From contig NZ_JAELXT010000019.1 in NCBI RefSeq assembly GCF_016427565.1, positions 1 through 64,000 on the forward strand: a stretch of 64,000 bases of DNA, read 5' to 3'. The notes beneath the pieces were generated by a model. It had not been told where the DNA came from and searched no databases. It saw only the letters and a program-made list of their open reading frames with translations. Numbering within the stretch: position 1 is the first letter of the stretch; each line of letters begins with the position of its first letter. Positions 1 through 7,989 of this stretch are shown one piece after another. The position numbers and the translations under genes are program-made. Origin of the DNA: Microvirga splendida. GTDB lineage: Bacteria > Pseudomonadota > Alphaproteobacteria > Rhizobiales > Beijerinckiaceae.

Positions 1-948
1 TCGGAGCTGCTCGCCGTGAGCATCCTCAACGTGCCGAAAGATGCCGTGCTCTCCCACGGCACCAGGCAACCGGACGGGACATGGACCGTGCCGGCCGGAG
101 ATCTGACGGGCCTCAAGCTGTTGCCTCCGGCGGACTGGAGCGGCACGATGCACCTGACGGTTCAGGCCACCAGCACCGAGACAGGTTCCGGAGGCAGCGC
201 CACAAGCAGCAAGCCGTTCACGGTCACGGTCGAACCCGTGAACGATGCGCCCGAGCTGTCCCTGACGGCTGCGGAGCATGCGGAGTCGGGTGCACATCAC
301 GCCGAGGCCATCGGCATTGCGCATGCACAGGACGTCGACAGCACCCAGCTCGGCGGCGCCGTCATCACGCTCTCAGGTGCGCAGCCGGGCGACAGGCTGG
401 ATCTCGACGGCTTTACCCTGCACAGCGAGAATGGCCGCACGATGATCGGCGATACGGGCATCGAGCTGGTGGGAGGAGCCGGGGCCGGCGATGCGGGCAC
501 GCTGACCCTCAGCGGCCATGCCTCCCCCGAAACATACGCGGCCGTGCTGCAGTCCCTCGTGCTCGAGAGCGGCGATCCGTCAGGGCTGGGCGCCGGCACC
601 CGAAACATCGGGGTTGTGCTGATCGACAGCGACGGAGCCGCCTCGACCCGCCAATCCGTGGACGTGGTCGTCGACCAAGTGGAGTCCGCGGAGGCAGGCA
701 ATCACAACATCGGTGCGGCCGCATACGAGCCGACGCAGAACGACGCCGGATCGGACGTCATTCTCCTGATGGCCGATGAGAGCGCCGATACGAGCCACGG
801 TGCGACCGGTTCATGGACGGAGCAGATCGATGGCGATCCATCCTCGACCTCTTCGGATCCCGTGGCTGCTTTCGACCAGCCGACGGCTGACAACATCCAG
901 ACTGTCGACGATCTCCACGCCGACGCATCCCGGATGCACTGGTCCTGA
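1..948 (+). CDS. C-terminal part of a large Ig-like/cadherin-like repeat protein (5' end outside window)
   Basis: The reading frame is open to the left edge of the window, so only the last 315 codons or so are present and the start is not visible. The linker EPVNDAPEL near residue 80 is the hallmark found between Ig-like, cadherin-like or VCBS-type repeats of large secreted bacterial adhesins. It is followed by a further domain of about 140 residues rich in Gly, Asp, Ser and Thr (with LSGAQPGDRL and IGVVLIDSDGAAST). The last 80 residues are acidic and low in complexity and carry no sortase or membrane anchor. Such proteins usually leave by a type I secretion system and act in attachment or biofilm, which is an inference here. 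No T1SS gene is in the window. The next gene is convergent. Confidence 0.7.
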   Translation, partial: SELLAVSILNVPKDAVLSHGTRQPDGTWTVPAGDLTGLKLLPPADWSGTMHLTVQATSTETGSGGSATSSKPFTVTVEPVNDAPELSLTAAEHAESGAHHAEAIGIAHAQDVDSTQLGGAVITLSGAQPGDRLDLDGFTLHSENGRTMIGDTGIELVGGAGAGDAGTLTLSGHASPETYAAVLQSLVLESGDPSGLGAGTRNIGVVLIDSDGAASTRQSVDVVVDQVESAEAGNHNIGAAAYEPTQNDAGSDVILLMADESADTSHGATGSWTEQIDGDPSSTSSDPVAAFDQPTADNIQTVDDLHADASRMHWS

Positions 949-990
949 AGACAGGGCGGCACCTTTGCGCGCCGTCCTGCCGGAGCCGTC

Positions 991-1155
991 TCACTGGGTG
1001 CCCGGAGGCGGCACGTAGGGAACATCCGTAGGATCGGGACGCTCGTCAGAGGGCCGGTCGTTCTCGGTGGGCTCCACAGGGTCCAGTGAGGGAAGTTCGG
1101 GCAAGGGACCCGGAATATCGGGCGGCTGATCGGGCGGCTTCGGCGTGTCGGACAT
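991..1155 (-). CDS. small proline-rich hypothetical protein (54 aa)
   Basis: This short frame encodes 54 residues starting MSDTPKPPDQPPDIPG and ending VPYVPPPGTQ, with roughly a third proline plus many Asp and Glu. It has no membrane segment or signal peptide and is probably disordered. The ATG at 1155 is preceded by GGAG at a normal distance of 8 nt. It lies tail to tail with the preceding adhesin-like gene. No function is known. A weak EcfG-like promoter (GGAAC-N16-CTTT, 1188-1212, minus strand) lies just upstream. Confidence 0.55.
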   Translation of the reverse strand: MSDTPKPPDQPPDIPGPLPELPSLDPVEPTENDRPSDERPDPTDVPYVPPPGTQ

Positions 1156-1317
1156 GGGAACTCCATTCGCTGGGTCGCTCCTTTGGGAAAGCGCAGGCGC
1201 CCGATGCGTTCCCTTGTGAATGGCAGATCCCCGCCGGTCGATGGGGAGCCGGCGTCAAGGCGCTGATGGATGGCGCTCACCGATCCTTGGAATTCGCAGG
1301 ATCGTGATCTGGCCCGG

Positions 1318-2376
1318 TCAGGCCGCCCACACCTGTCCCGGCCGCATGGCCGTGAAGCGCCGTGCGGGGATGCTCCGGGCCTGCAGGGCCCGGGCGAGAT
1401 CCCGGGGAGGCTGGTCGGCGCCCTCATCCGTGAGCCTGAAGGTTCCCCAGTGATAGCCCAAGGCGCTCTTGGCCTTGAGAATGCGGAAAGCTTGAACCGC
1501 ATCCTCGGGGTTCATGTGGTTCGACTTCATGAACCAGCGCGGCTCATAGGCGCCGATGGGCAGCAGGGCGACGTCCGGCGCGGCATGGCGCGCAGCGATG
1601 GCCTGAAAATGCCTGCCGCCGCCAAAGCCCGTATCGCCGCCGAAATAGACGGAACGGCTGCCGCCGCGCAGCATGAAGGAGGCCCAGAGCGCATGATTGC
1701 GGTCGTTCGTGGCGCGGGCGGACCAGTGGTGCGCCGGCTCGGCGAAAACCTGAAGACCGGGCGCGAGCGAAACGCGCTCGCCCCAGTCCACGGTCGTGAC
1801 GGCGATGCCCGGATCGTGCGCCCGGATGATGGCATCGTTGCCGAGCGGCGCCACGATCCGCGGGCGGTCGCGCTGCCACAGCCGCGCGAGGGTGGGCAGG
1901 TCCATGTGGTCGTAATGGTTGTGCGAGACGAGCACCGCATCGATCCGGGGCAACTGATCGAACGTGATGCCCGGCGGGTTGTAGCGCCGCGGCCCGGCGA
2001 AGGGCACGGGGCTGGCGCGCTCGGACCAGATCGGGTCCGTCAGAATGTTGTGGCCGGCGATCTGGATCAGGAAGGATGCGTGCCCGACGAAGCTGATGCG
2101 CAGGTTGCGCCCTCCGACGCGCACCGGAGGCGTGTCCTGGAACGGGCTCGGGTTAGGCTCGGGCCATGGCGCCGCGCTCTTGGTGAGCCGCCAGCGCAGG
2201 AAGTCGCCGAAGCCGCGGGAGGGCTCCCCGCCGGGATTGAAGAAGCGTTGTCCATCGAAGTGATCGCTGGGCGGGCCACTGTAATTGAAGCCGCCCTCCC
2301 GGGCCTTCGCGCCCGAAGCGGCGCCGATGAACGGGAGGGATCCGATCAGGTGTACGACTTGTCTGCGCGACAGCAC
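1318..2376 (-). CDS. Tat-exported MBL-fold metallo-hydrolase (UlaG/NAPE-PLD-like)
   Basis: The 352-residue product is a metallo-beta-lactamase-fold hydrolase. The N-terminus MLSRRQVVHLIGSLPFIGA has the twin-arginine plus hydrophobic pattern of a Tat signal, so it probably folds in the cytoplasm and acts in the periplasm. The metal site is visible: SHNHYDHMD (HxHxDH, near residue 151), then AEPAHHW, FGGDTGFGGG and LGYHWGT towards the C-terminus. The motif GAYEPRWFMKSNHMNPEDA is typical of the NAPE-phospholipase D-like branch of this family. The substrate cannot be read from sequence. The start is a GTG at 2376 with GGAGCAGGA upstream, and it places the Tat motif at the N-terminus. Confidence 0.85.
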   Translation of the reverse strand: MLSRRQVVHLIGSLPFIGAASGAKAREGGFNYSGPPSDHFDGQRFFNPGGEPSRGFGDFLRWRLTKSAAPWPEPNPSPFQDTPPVRVGGRNLRISFVGHASFLIQIAGHNILTDPIWSERASPVPFAGPRRYNPPGITFDQLPRIDAVLVSHNHYDHMDLPTLARLWQRDRPRIVAPLGNDAIIRAHDPGIAVTTVDWGERVSLAPGLQVFAEPAHHWSARATNDRNHALWASFMLRGGSRSVYFGGDTGFGGGRHFQAIAARHAAPDVALLPIGAYEPRWFMKSNHMNPEDAVQAFRILKAKSALGYHWGTFRLTDEGADQPPRDLARALQARSIPARRFTAMRPGQVWAA

Positions 2377-2531
2377 GTCCTGCTCCAGCGGGAATGCGAG
2401 GGAGGCGGGAGCTTACGGCTTGGCTGAGGCCTGCACAATCACAAGTCGGAGATCAAGGCTCTGCCGCTCCTGAGCCTCGCGAACCGAGCCCTTGAGCCCG
2501 GCGGTCCCGCCTGTCCGGATATCATCCGGGT

Positions 2532-3167
2532 CTACTGTCGTGGCGTGTTCGCCGGCGCGTTTCCGGGAGTGTTCACGGTCTGCGGAGGCGGATTGGTGTT
2601 GCCTGCGGCGCCTGCGCGGCCGGCATCCATGCTGTAGCGGAATTCGGGGGCGTTCCGCAGGTCGGCCTTGGTCATTCTCACCATGGCACGGGCAGGGATG
2701 TTCGGATCGCGTGCAGTGCCAACCGTACTGCCGGTGCTTCCAGTGGTGGATGGCTGTGCCAAGCCGCCGGTTGCGGTGCTAGGCACAGCCGGATCGGCCG
2801 TGTTCGCGCCGCGCTGGCCGGCACCGGCGGAGGCCTGAACCTCCTGGCTCGACATCCACTGCACCTGATCGAAGGGGATCGCCACGTCCTTCCGGCCGAT
2901 GCCCAGGAAGCCGCCGACCCCCACGACAAGGCCGTGGATTCGGCCCTGCCGGTCCACAAGAACCTCGTCGATGTCGCCGATCTTTTGGTTGTCGGCGCCA
3001 TAGACGTCGGTGCCGATCAGCTGCGAGCCGCGCATCAGGCCGGGGGGCATCTTGGTCATGACTTGGCCGGGCGCGGTGGGCTGGGCCGGAGCGGCTGTCT
3101 GGGCCAGGGCTGCTCCAGTCAACAGGGCGGTGGCTGCAAGGCCCGCTGCAAGCTGCATCCTCAACAT
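2532..3167 (-). CDS. secreted PRC-barrel domain protein
   Basis: The 211-residue protein begins with a clear Sec signal peptide (MLRMQLAAGLAATALLTGAALA, cleavage after ALA). After a Gln/Pro/Ala-rich linker comes one PRC-barrel domain at about residues 55-115, with the signature GSQLIGTDVYGADNQKIGDI followed by DEVLVDRQGRIHGLVVGVGGFLGIG. The C-terminal third is Ala/Thr/Pro rich and low in complexity. PRC barrels are small beta-barrels of ill-defined role, and periplasmic copies are numerous in Methylobacteriaceae. The ATG at 3167 is chosen over the more upstream 3206 because GGAG stands 8 nt before it and the signal peptide starts there. A near-consensus EcfG-like promoter (AGAAC-N16-CGTT) lies at 3211-3235. 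Confidence 0.85.
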   Translation of the reverse strand: MLRMQLAAGLAATALLTGAALAQTAAPAQPTAPGQVMTKMPPGLMRGSQLIGTDVYGADNQKIGDIDEVLVDRQGRIHGLVVGVGGFLGIGRKDVAIPFDQVQWMSSQEVQASAGAGQRGANTADPAVPSTATGGLAQPSTTGSTGSTVGTARDPNIPARAMVRMTKADLRNAPEFRYSMDAGRAGAAGNTNPPPQTVNTPGNAPANTPRQ

Positions 3168-3266
3168 GGTGCTCTCCTTCGAACGGGCGTCCCGGGACGC
3201 TCGCAAGGGGAACGGATGAGCGCGGGCAAGGTTCTGCCGCTCCAGCGCCGCGCTCTTCCCGAAGGT

Positions 3267-3491
3267 TCAAGGGGCTCCCTTGAGCGCAAGCCTTGCCAGC
3301 TCGGTGGCCGTTCTGCGGACGTCATCGTCAGCATAGTCGCTCGCGTTCGTCTGGGCAGGGGAGACGGTGGGCTCCGAGACCTGATTTTCATGGACCGGGA
3401 AGGTGTAGGACCGGCCGTCCGGCGTGAAGGTCACGATGATGGTTCCGTCGCCCTGCTCAAGGCGGAAGTCGTCTGTCTTCGGAGACTGCAT
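3267..3491 (-). CDS. hypothetical protein (74 aa)
   Basis: This small acidic protein starts MQSPKTDDFRLEQGDGTI and has a beta-rich first half (TIIVTFTPDGRSYTFPVHEN) and a helical end. No membrane segment, cysteine or known motif is seen. The ATG at 3491 is directly preceded by GGGGGAG and is preferred over a longer frame whose extra residues look like random GC-rich translation. It lies 67 nt downstream of the copper-storage-type gene on the same strand, so the two may be co-transcribed. The function is unknown. Confidence 0.55.
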   Translation of the reverse strand: MQSPKTDDFRLEQGDGTIIVTFTPDGRSYTFPVHENQVSEPTVSPAQTNASDYADDDVRRTATELARLALKGAP

Positions 3492-3558
3492 CTCTCCCCC
3501 TTCGATGGTGATTCGGGCGGGATCGTGAACCCCGCCCTGCATCGGCTGACAATCGAAG

Positions 3559-3963
3559 TCAGCCCGCCATGCTGCCAAGGGCAGCCTGACAGGCCTGCTC
3601 GCAGCGGCGGCACGACTCCGCGCAGATACGGCAATGCTCATGCATGCCGGCGTGACGCTCGCATTCCTCGCCGCACAGGCGGCAGGCGGTGGCGCACGCC
3701 TCCAGCATGCGGCGAATGACTTCCTCGTTCGACCCGGTCCGGCGCGTGGCCACGGAGCCGGTGGCGGCGCAGACGTCGGCGCAATCCAGATTCAGCCGGA
3801 TGCACTGGGTGAGCTTCTGCACCATGTCCTCGCCCAGGCACGCATCGGCGCAGGACGTGCAGGTCTGGGCGCAGGAATAGCACTCTTCGATGCAGCGAAT
3901 GAGCGCGTCGTTCGTATTGCCCTTCACATGGGGGTGGGTGCTGATCATCTGCTGAACGTGCAT
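3559..3963 (-). CDS. four-helix-bundle copper-storage-like protein (Csp3-type, DUF326)
   Basis: The 134-residue protein has 18 cysteines, almost all in C-x2-C or C-x3-C spacings (CIEECYSCAQTCTSCADAC, CATACRLCGEEC, CRICAESCRRCEQAC). This is the pattern of the Csp four-helix bundles that load many Cu(I) ions inside the bundle core. No signal peptide is present, which matches the cytosolic Csp3 group rather than the exported Csp1. It should buffer or store cytosolic copper. A second GTG lies one codon upstream, but ATG 3963 has GGAG about 10 nt ahead. Copper-using proteins nearby (SodC, caa3 oxidase) make copper handling a sensible context. Confidence 0.85.
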   Translation of the reverse strand: MHVQQMISTHPHVKGNTNDALIRCIEECYSCAQTCTSCADACLGEDMVQKLTQCIRLNLDCADVCAATGSVATRRTGSNEEVIRRMLEACATACRLCGEECERHAGMHEHCRICAESCRRCEQACQAALGSMAG

Positions 3964-3993
3964 CACACAATCTCCAGGTTAAGCGTCGTGTCT

Positions 3994-4033
3994 CCGCTCG
4001 AGCAACCTTGCAGGACGTTTCGTTCTCGAGCGG
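3994..4033. promoter_or_regulatory. inverted repeat upstream of the copper-storage gene
   Basis: Arms of nine bases, CCGCTCGAG at 3994-4002 and CTCGAGCGG at 4025-4033, are perfect reverse complements separated by 22 nt. They lie 31-70 nt upstream of the ATG of the Csp-like gene at 3963, where an operator or a 5'-leader hairpin would be expected. No known copper-regulator box was recognised, so only the dyad itself is supported. Confidence 0.4.
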
Positions 4034-4184
4034 GTGTGTAGACGGCGGACGCCGAGGCGGGCCATGCAAGTGTCGGAGCAACCTGTGTGCGGATGTCCTG
4101 TTCCAGGCCCTGTTCCTGATGAACGCCGATGCGCGTACGCTGGCGTACCAAGGGAGGTCGCGTCTGCCGCCAAGCCTTTGCCGG

Positions 4185-5177
4185 TCATTGACGCCGGCGC
4201 GTCGGCCGGAAGCCCGTATCCGATGACTCCTCCTCGTCTCCGCGCTCGATGGAGATTTCGTTCAGGTGACGGGCGGCGGGCGGGTTGTCGCCCGCAGGCC
4301 ATCCTTCACGCTGACGCGAGCGATCCCCGTCTGCCTCCTCGGTCTGGTCGTGGAGGAGAACGACATTGGTCGGGAACGGCAGGTCGATCCCGGCTTCGCC
4401 CAGCGCCTGCCTGACAGCAAGGATCACGGAGCCGCGCACACTCACCACGTCGGCGCGATGCGGCTGTGTCCACCAGCGGACCTTGATGTTGATGCTCGAT
4501 CCTGCCAGTTCCCATGGAATGGCCTCGGGCGCCGGGTTCTGCACGACTCCCGGCAGATCCTTCAGAGCATTGCGGATCACCTCGCAGGCTTTCCTGACAT
4601 CGTCGCCATAGCCGACGCCAACGTCGTATTCGCTCCGACGCCGCTCGAAGGCGGTGTTGACCGTCACGGACTCGGTGTAGACGGAGCTGTTCGGGATGAT
4701 CACCCGCCGGCCGTCATAGGTTCTGATCAGGGTCGCCCGCGCTTCGATCCGCTCGACCGTGCCTTCGTGCGTGCCGATCATGATCTGGTCTCCCTGACGG
4801 AACGGCTGACGCAGCAGGATCAGCAGACCGGCCAGCCAGTTCTGCAGAATGTCCTTGAAGGCAAAGCCCACGGCGATCGAGCCGATACCCAGGGTTGCCA
4901 GGACATCGGCGGGCTTGACCGAGGGAAACACGATGGTGGCGACGACCAGGAGGCCCAGGGCGATGGTCGACCAGCGCGCAAAGCCGGCGAGCAGGGCGGC
5001 GAGGTCCGGGCGGCCTCGGTGGTTGAAGAACCTGGATATTCCGATCCGCACGGCCCAGGCGGCGCCGAGGAAGAGCAGGAAGACGGCCAGCGCAATGCCA
5101 AGGTTGGGCAGGATCCACCAGAAACCCTGGATGAAGCTCTCGATCCGCTCCAATGTGATCCCCGGATCCGTTTCCAT
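4185..5177 (-). CDS. MscS-family small-conductance mechanosensitive channel
   Basis: The 330-residue inner-membrane protein has three predicted TM helices: about 19-47 (WWILPNLGIALAVFLLFLGA), 67-90 (ALGLLVVATIVFPSV) and the pore helix 92-125 (LGIGSIAVGFAFKDILQNWL). The pore helix is followed by the MscS beta domain (FRQGDQIMIGTHEGTVERIE, then RRVIIPNSSVYTESV). It should release solutes upon hypo-osmotic membrane tension. The last 55 residues form a hydrophilic charged tail (GDRSRQREGWPAGDN, ERGDEEESSDTG) beyond the usual fold. The start ATG 5177 has GAGGGAGAG upstream. A perfect GGAAC-N16-CGTT promoter at 5241-5217 suggests EcfG stress control. Confidence 0.93.
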   Translation of the reverse strand: METDPGITLERIESFIQGFWWILPNLGIALAVFLLFLGAAWAVRIGISRFFNHRGRPDLAALLAGFARWSTIALGLLVVATIVFPSVKPADVLATLGIGSIAVGFAFKDILQNWLAGLLILLRQPFRQGDQIMIGTHEGTVERIEARATLIRTYDGRRVIIPNSSVYTESVTVNTAFERRRSEYDVGVGYGDDVRKACEVIRNALKDLPGVVQNPAPEAIPWELAGSSINIKVRWWTQPHRADVVSVRGSVILAVRQALGEAGIDLPFPTNVVLLHDQTEEADGDRSRQREGWPAGDNPPAARHLNEISIERGDEEESSDTGFRPTRRRQ

Positions 5178-5216
5178 GGCACGCTCTCCCTCGCCGCAAC
5201 TCGCACGATTCTGGCG

Positions 5217-5241
5217 AACGTGCGCAGGCGTAGGGTGTTCC
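5217..5241 (-). promoter_or_regulatory. EcfG-type promoter for the MscS gene
   Basis: Read on the minus strand, GGAAC (5241-5237) is followed by a 16-nt spacer and CGTT (5220-5217), an exact match to the alphaproteobacterial EcfG sigma pattern. The -10 element ends 40 nt before the MscS start codon, a normal leader length. Confidence 0.6.
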
Positions 5242-5390
5242 CGGAATGTTGCTCGATCGGCCGTGGCGTTCGGGTTTCCGCAGCGATGACATAGCTACAT
5301 CGTGATCTGCCGGCGGTGCAGGTTGAAGCTTGGGAGCCAAATGCGGGCTTTTCTTCTGTCCGCTGGTGTACCGCGTTACAGCGCGCGCCC

Positions 5391-5415
5391 GGAACGGGGA
5401 GATAGGCGCCCGGTT
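5391..5415 (+). promoter_or_regulatory. EcfG-like promoter for the double PRC-barrel gene
   Basis: GGAAC (5391-5395), a 16-nt spacer and GGTT (5412-5415) lie 32 nt before the ATG at 5447. The -10 element differs from CGTT by one base. The same GGTT variant occurs ahead of sodC in this window. Confidence 0.42.
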
Positions 5416-5446
5416 AGCCGTCCATAGGTTGACCCGAGGGTGCATA

Positions 5447-6214
5447 ATGCTTCTGCGGATTTCGAGCTTGAAAGGCCTTTCGATCCAAGCCAGCGACGGT
5501 GAGATCGGGAGCATCAGCGATGTTCTGTTCGAGGATGACACCTGGCGCGCCCGCTGGCTCGTGGTCGATACCGGGCCGTGGCTGATGGGGCGCTCGGTTC
5601 TGCTTCCTGTCTCCCACACCGAGGCGCCGGAAGCTGGCGCTGCATCGATAACGGTCGATCTCACCAAGAAGCAGGTCGAAGACAGCCCGGGCACCGGCGT
5701 CGATCTGCCTGTGTCACGGCAGACTGAGACGTCGCTCTATGAGTCCTACGGATGGACTCCCTACTGGTCGGCCCCGGGAATTACCATCGTTCCGGCGACT
5801 GCATATCCTGTCATGCCGGTAGCGCCGGTCGCGGCAACCGGTGGTGTAGCCGGCATGGGCGCGGCTCCGGTGTCGTCGACAGCCGATGCAAATTTGACGG
5901 GGGCAGAGAGCAAGGAGCGTGGCGATCCCCATCTGCGCAGCGCCAAAGAGGTGATCGGCTACTATGCCCACGCCCGGAACGGAGACATTGGCCACGTGGA
6001 GGACATCCTGGTGGAGGGTCGCGACTGGTCCATCGGCTATTTCATCATCGACACGAAGAACTGGTGGCCCGGCAAGATGGTCCTCATACGGCCGGACTGG
6101 ATCGATTCGATTTCATGGGGCCAGCGTCTCGTTCATCTCTCCCGGTCCAGAGAAGAGGTGAAGACGGCGCCGGAATACGATCAATCACAACCGATCGACA
6201 GCCGCTCCGGGTGA
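5447..6214 (+). CDS. cytoplasmic double PRC-barrel protein
   Basis: The 255-residue protein has no signal peptide and two PRC barrels. The first (residues 1-85) contains ISSLKGLSIQASDGEIGSIS and WRARWLVVDTGPWLMGRSVL. The second (about 160-240) contains AKEVIGYYAHARNGDIGHVE and WSIGYFIIDTKNWWPGKMVL. They are joined by an Ala/Pro/Gly/Val-rich linker. The regular strand pattern with conserved DGEIG and DTxxW signatures identifies the family. The biochemical role is unknown. The start ATG 5447 is chosen because the first barrel begins right after it. The frame continues upstream to 5330 without any protein-like sequence and across the putative promoter. Confidence 0.85.
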   Translation: MLLRISSLKGLSIQASDGEIGSISDVLFEDDTWRARWLVVDTGPWLMGRSVLLPVSHTEAPEAGAASITVDLTKKQVEDSPGTGVDLPVSRQTETSLYESYGWTPYWSAPGITIVPATAYPVMPVAPVAATGGVAGMGAAPVSSTADANLTGAESKERGDPHLRSAKEVIGYYAHARNGDIGHVEDILVEGRDWSIGYFIIDTKNWWPGKMVLIRPDWIDSISWGQRLVHLSRSREEVKTAPEYDQSQPIDSRSG

Positions 6215-6323
6215 CGCGACCGACGGCCCGGAGAGCACATGCAGCCCTCGGTCGGAGCCCAGTTTCAAATCATGCCCAATCCAATTGCCGATTGGGAGAG
6301 GAAGTGAAAGAGGAGGGTACCCG

Positions 6324-6911
6324 ATGCCAACACGAGTATCGCTGGGGCTGCTTCTGGTAGCCGGATGCACGGCATTGTCTTCGAGCTGGGTCCATGCCCA
6401 GCTGAATCAGGAGAAGACGGAGTGCGACAGACTGATCAGCGTTCTGCAGGGCAAGACGCCTGCTGAAGCGCATGACGCGCTTCAGAAGATGCAGATTCAT
6501 CGTCAGGAAGGTCAGTACCAAGCCTGCATCGCTGCCGCACAGGCGCAAGGGAGCCAGTCTTCACCGGGCGCGCTGAAGGTTGAACAGGCCGCCGGCATGG
6601 ACGTCTTCAACGAGAAGGGGGAGCAGGTCGGGAATGTCGACCGCCTTGCCCGGGGAAGCGACCAGCGGGTCTTCGTGCTCATGACGTATCGCGGCCCGCG
6701 CTGGCCGGGAAACAAGCAGGTCGCCATTCCGCTCGACAACATGGCGATGCACGCCGGAAGGCTGCTGCTGCCCGGCATCGGGGAAAAGGACATTCTGGCG
6801 ATGCCCGCGGTTCCGGAGGATGGCGGCACGTACCGTCCTCTGGATCAGAGCGCGACTGTGACTCTGCGGCAGCTCGATGCGTCGCCAAGTCAAACGGGAA
6901 CGGTGAGGTAG
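6324..6911 (+). CDS. secreted or lipoprotein PRC-barrel protein
   Basis: The 195-residue product starts MPTRVSLGLLLVAGCTALSS. The sequence LLVAGC fits a lipobox (possible lipid anchor at Cys15), although a Sec cleavage after VHA is also possible. Residues 28-75 form a charged helical segment (LNQEKTECDRLISVLQG, QKMQIHRQEGQYQACIAAAQ). A PRC-barrel follows at about 85-160 (AAGMDVFNEKGEQVGNVDRL, KQVAIPLDNMAMHAGRLLLP). It follows the previous PRC gene by 109 nt on the same strand. AGGAGGG stands 7 nt before the ATG. It probably acts in the envelope. The function is unknown. Confidence 0.8.
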   Translation: MPTRVSLGLLLVAGCTALSSSWVHAQLNQEKTECDRLISVLQGKTPAEAHDALQKMQIHRQEGQYQACIAAAQAQGSQSSPGALKVEQAAGMDVFNEKGEQVGNVDRLARGSDQRVFVLMTYRGPRWPGNKQVAIPLDNMAMHAGRLLLPGIGEKDILAMPAVPEDGGTYRPLDQSATVTLRQLDASPSQTGTVR

Positions 6912-7320
6912 CGGGGAACGAACGGGAGCGGTCAGGCTCGCCTGCGCAGCGATCTCAGGCATACCATGGCCGCGCCCCGATGCCACGGGATCTCCCCGCC
7001 TGCTCGTCGTCTCTGCTCTCTCGAGCATCGTCTCCATGAAGGCGCGACCGTTCGAGCCGTTGAATTCCGAGAAGTCGGAGTGCTGAAAGAAAACTGCTCC
7101 ACCTGAAGGATCTCCAGGTGGAGCAGAGGCTAAGGATCTCTGACTTTTCTTCGTGAACCAATCGAGATTTCAACTGGACATCAGATGAGTTGCAGCAGCC
7201 ACCTGATCAACTTCGGTCAGTTCAACAAGGCAACGCGGGAGCGTGCCTGCAGTTCGTAGGTGCGCCGATTGCTCTGTACGCCGGCGTACTTATCGGTGAG
7301 ACAGATCAGGAGAGGAGCTC
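6912..7320. other. 409-nt intergenic region between converging genes
   Basis: No credible gene is seen here. The stretch separates the 3' end of the PRC-barrel gene from the 3' end of the NarL-type regulator. Its one clear element is the perfect hairpin at 7094-7126. The short frames that cross it lack ribosome binding sites and protein-like composition. Confidence 0.5.
7081..7126 (-). terminator. Rho-independent terminator for the response-regulator operon
   Basis: A 12-bp perfect stem (CTGCTCCACCTG at 7094-7105 with its complement at 7115-7126, 9-nt loop) is followed on the minus strand by TTTTCTTTC. It lies about 195 nt beyond the stop of the NarL-type regulator, in the direction that would end its transcript. 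Confidence 0.7.
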
Positions 7321-7989
7321 TCAGTGCCCCTCCAGGTCCGCGAGCCAGCCATGGGATGCCCCATACCGGACGATATCCGCTCGCGTCCTGAGCCCCAGCT
7401 TCTCCGCGGCTCGCGTCTTGTATGTCTCGACGGTCTTGATGCTGACGTCGAGGCGGGCAGCAATTTCCTTGTTGCTGTAGCCCTGGGCCGTCAGGCGCAG
7501 AACCTCGTCCTCGCGCTGGCTCAGCGATTCCGGATTGCTCAGCTGCGTGCTGCCCGATCTGCCGCCCCGCGCCGCATCGGAGATCGCCCGGTCGGCAATG
7601 GCCGGATCGAGATAGGTGCCCCCGGACGCAATGGCCCGTATGGCGCGCACGAGGTCCTCCGCGGCGGAACGCTTCAGAAGGTAGCCTCGCGCGCCTGCTT
7701 TCAGAAGGGGTTGGATATAGGCCCGGTCCTCATGCACCGTGAGAGCCAGGAGCTTGACGCTCGGGCAAGCCGTTCCGACCTTCGAGGCGAGATCGATGCC
7801 GTTCAGGTCCGGCATGGAAATATCGATGACCGCCACATCCGGCTGTCGGTCACAGATCATCTCCAGGGCTGCAGATCCTGTCGTGGCCTCGCCGATCAGC
7901 GTGATCTCGGGTGCTTCCTGCAGCAGCGCCTTGATCCCGGCTAGGACGACGGGGTGATCGTCCGCAAGAGTGACTCGGATCTGGGTCAT
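7321..7989 (-). CDS. NarL/FixJ (LuxR-type) response regulator
   Basis: The 222-residue protein has a receiver domain (1-120) with acidic pocket D10/D11, phospho-acceptor D56 in PDVAVIDISMPDLNG, the switch Thr in LLALTVHED and Lys in GYLLKRSA. A LuxR-type HTH follows at about 153-215 (LSQREDEVLRLTAQGYSNKE, LDVSIKTVETYKTRA). It should bind DNA once phosphorylated by the adjacent kinase. Its start overlaps the kinase stop by 4 nt (ATGA), so the two are translationally coupled with the kinase first. The stop is followed by a strong terminator. The target genes are unknown. Confidence 0.93.
   Translation of the reverse strand: MTQIRVTLADDHPVVLAGIKALLQEAPEITLIGEATTGSAALEMICDRQPDVAVIDISMPDLNGIDLASKVGTACPSVKLLALTVHEDRAYIQPLLKAGARGYLLKRSAAEDLVRAIRAIASGGTYLDPAIADRAISDAARGGRSGSTQLSNPESLSQREDEVLRLTAQGYSNKEIAARLDVSIKTVETYKTRAAEKLGLRTRADIVRYGASHGWLADLEGH

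Noticed and set aside
952..979. Imperfect hairpin between the adhesin-like gene and the proline-rich small gene
   Set aside because: The stem has a G-U pair and a 10-nt loop and no U-tract on either strand, too weak to call a terminator.
1188..1212. GGAAC-N16-CTTT ahead of the proline-rich small gene
   Set aside because: The -10 part deviates from CGTT and the target gene itself is uncertain, so it is not listed as a promoter.
1270..2427. 385-codon open frame antisense to the metallo-hydrolase
   Set aside because: The minus strand carries a Tat signal and a full metal site. This frame has neither a motif nor a start site.
3979..4302. 107-codon frame on the minus strand between the MscS and Csp genes
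   Set aside because: It overlaps the end of the MscS gene in another frame, is Arg/Pro rich without structure and lacks a ribosome site.
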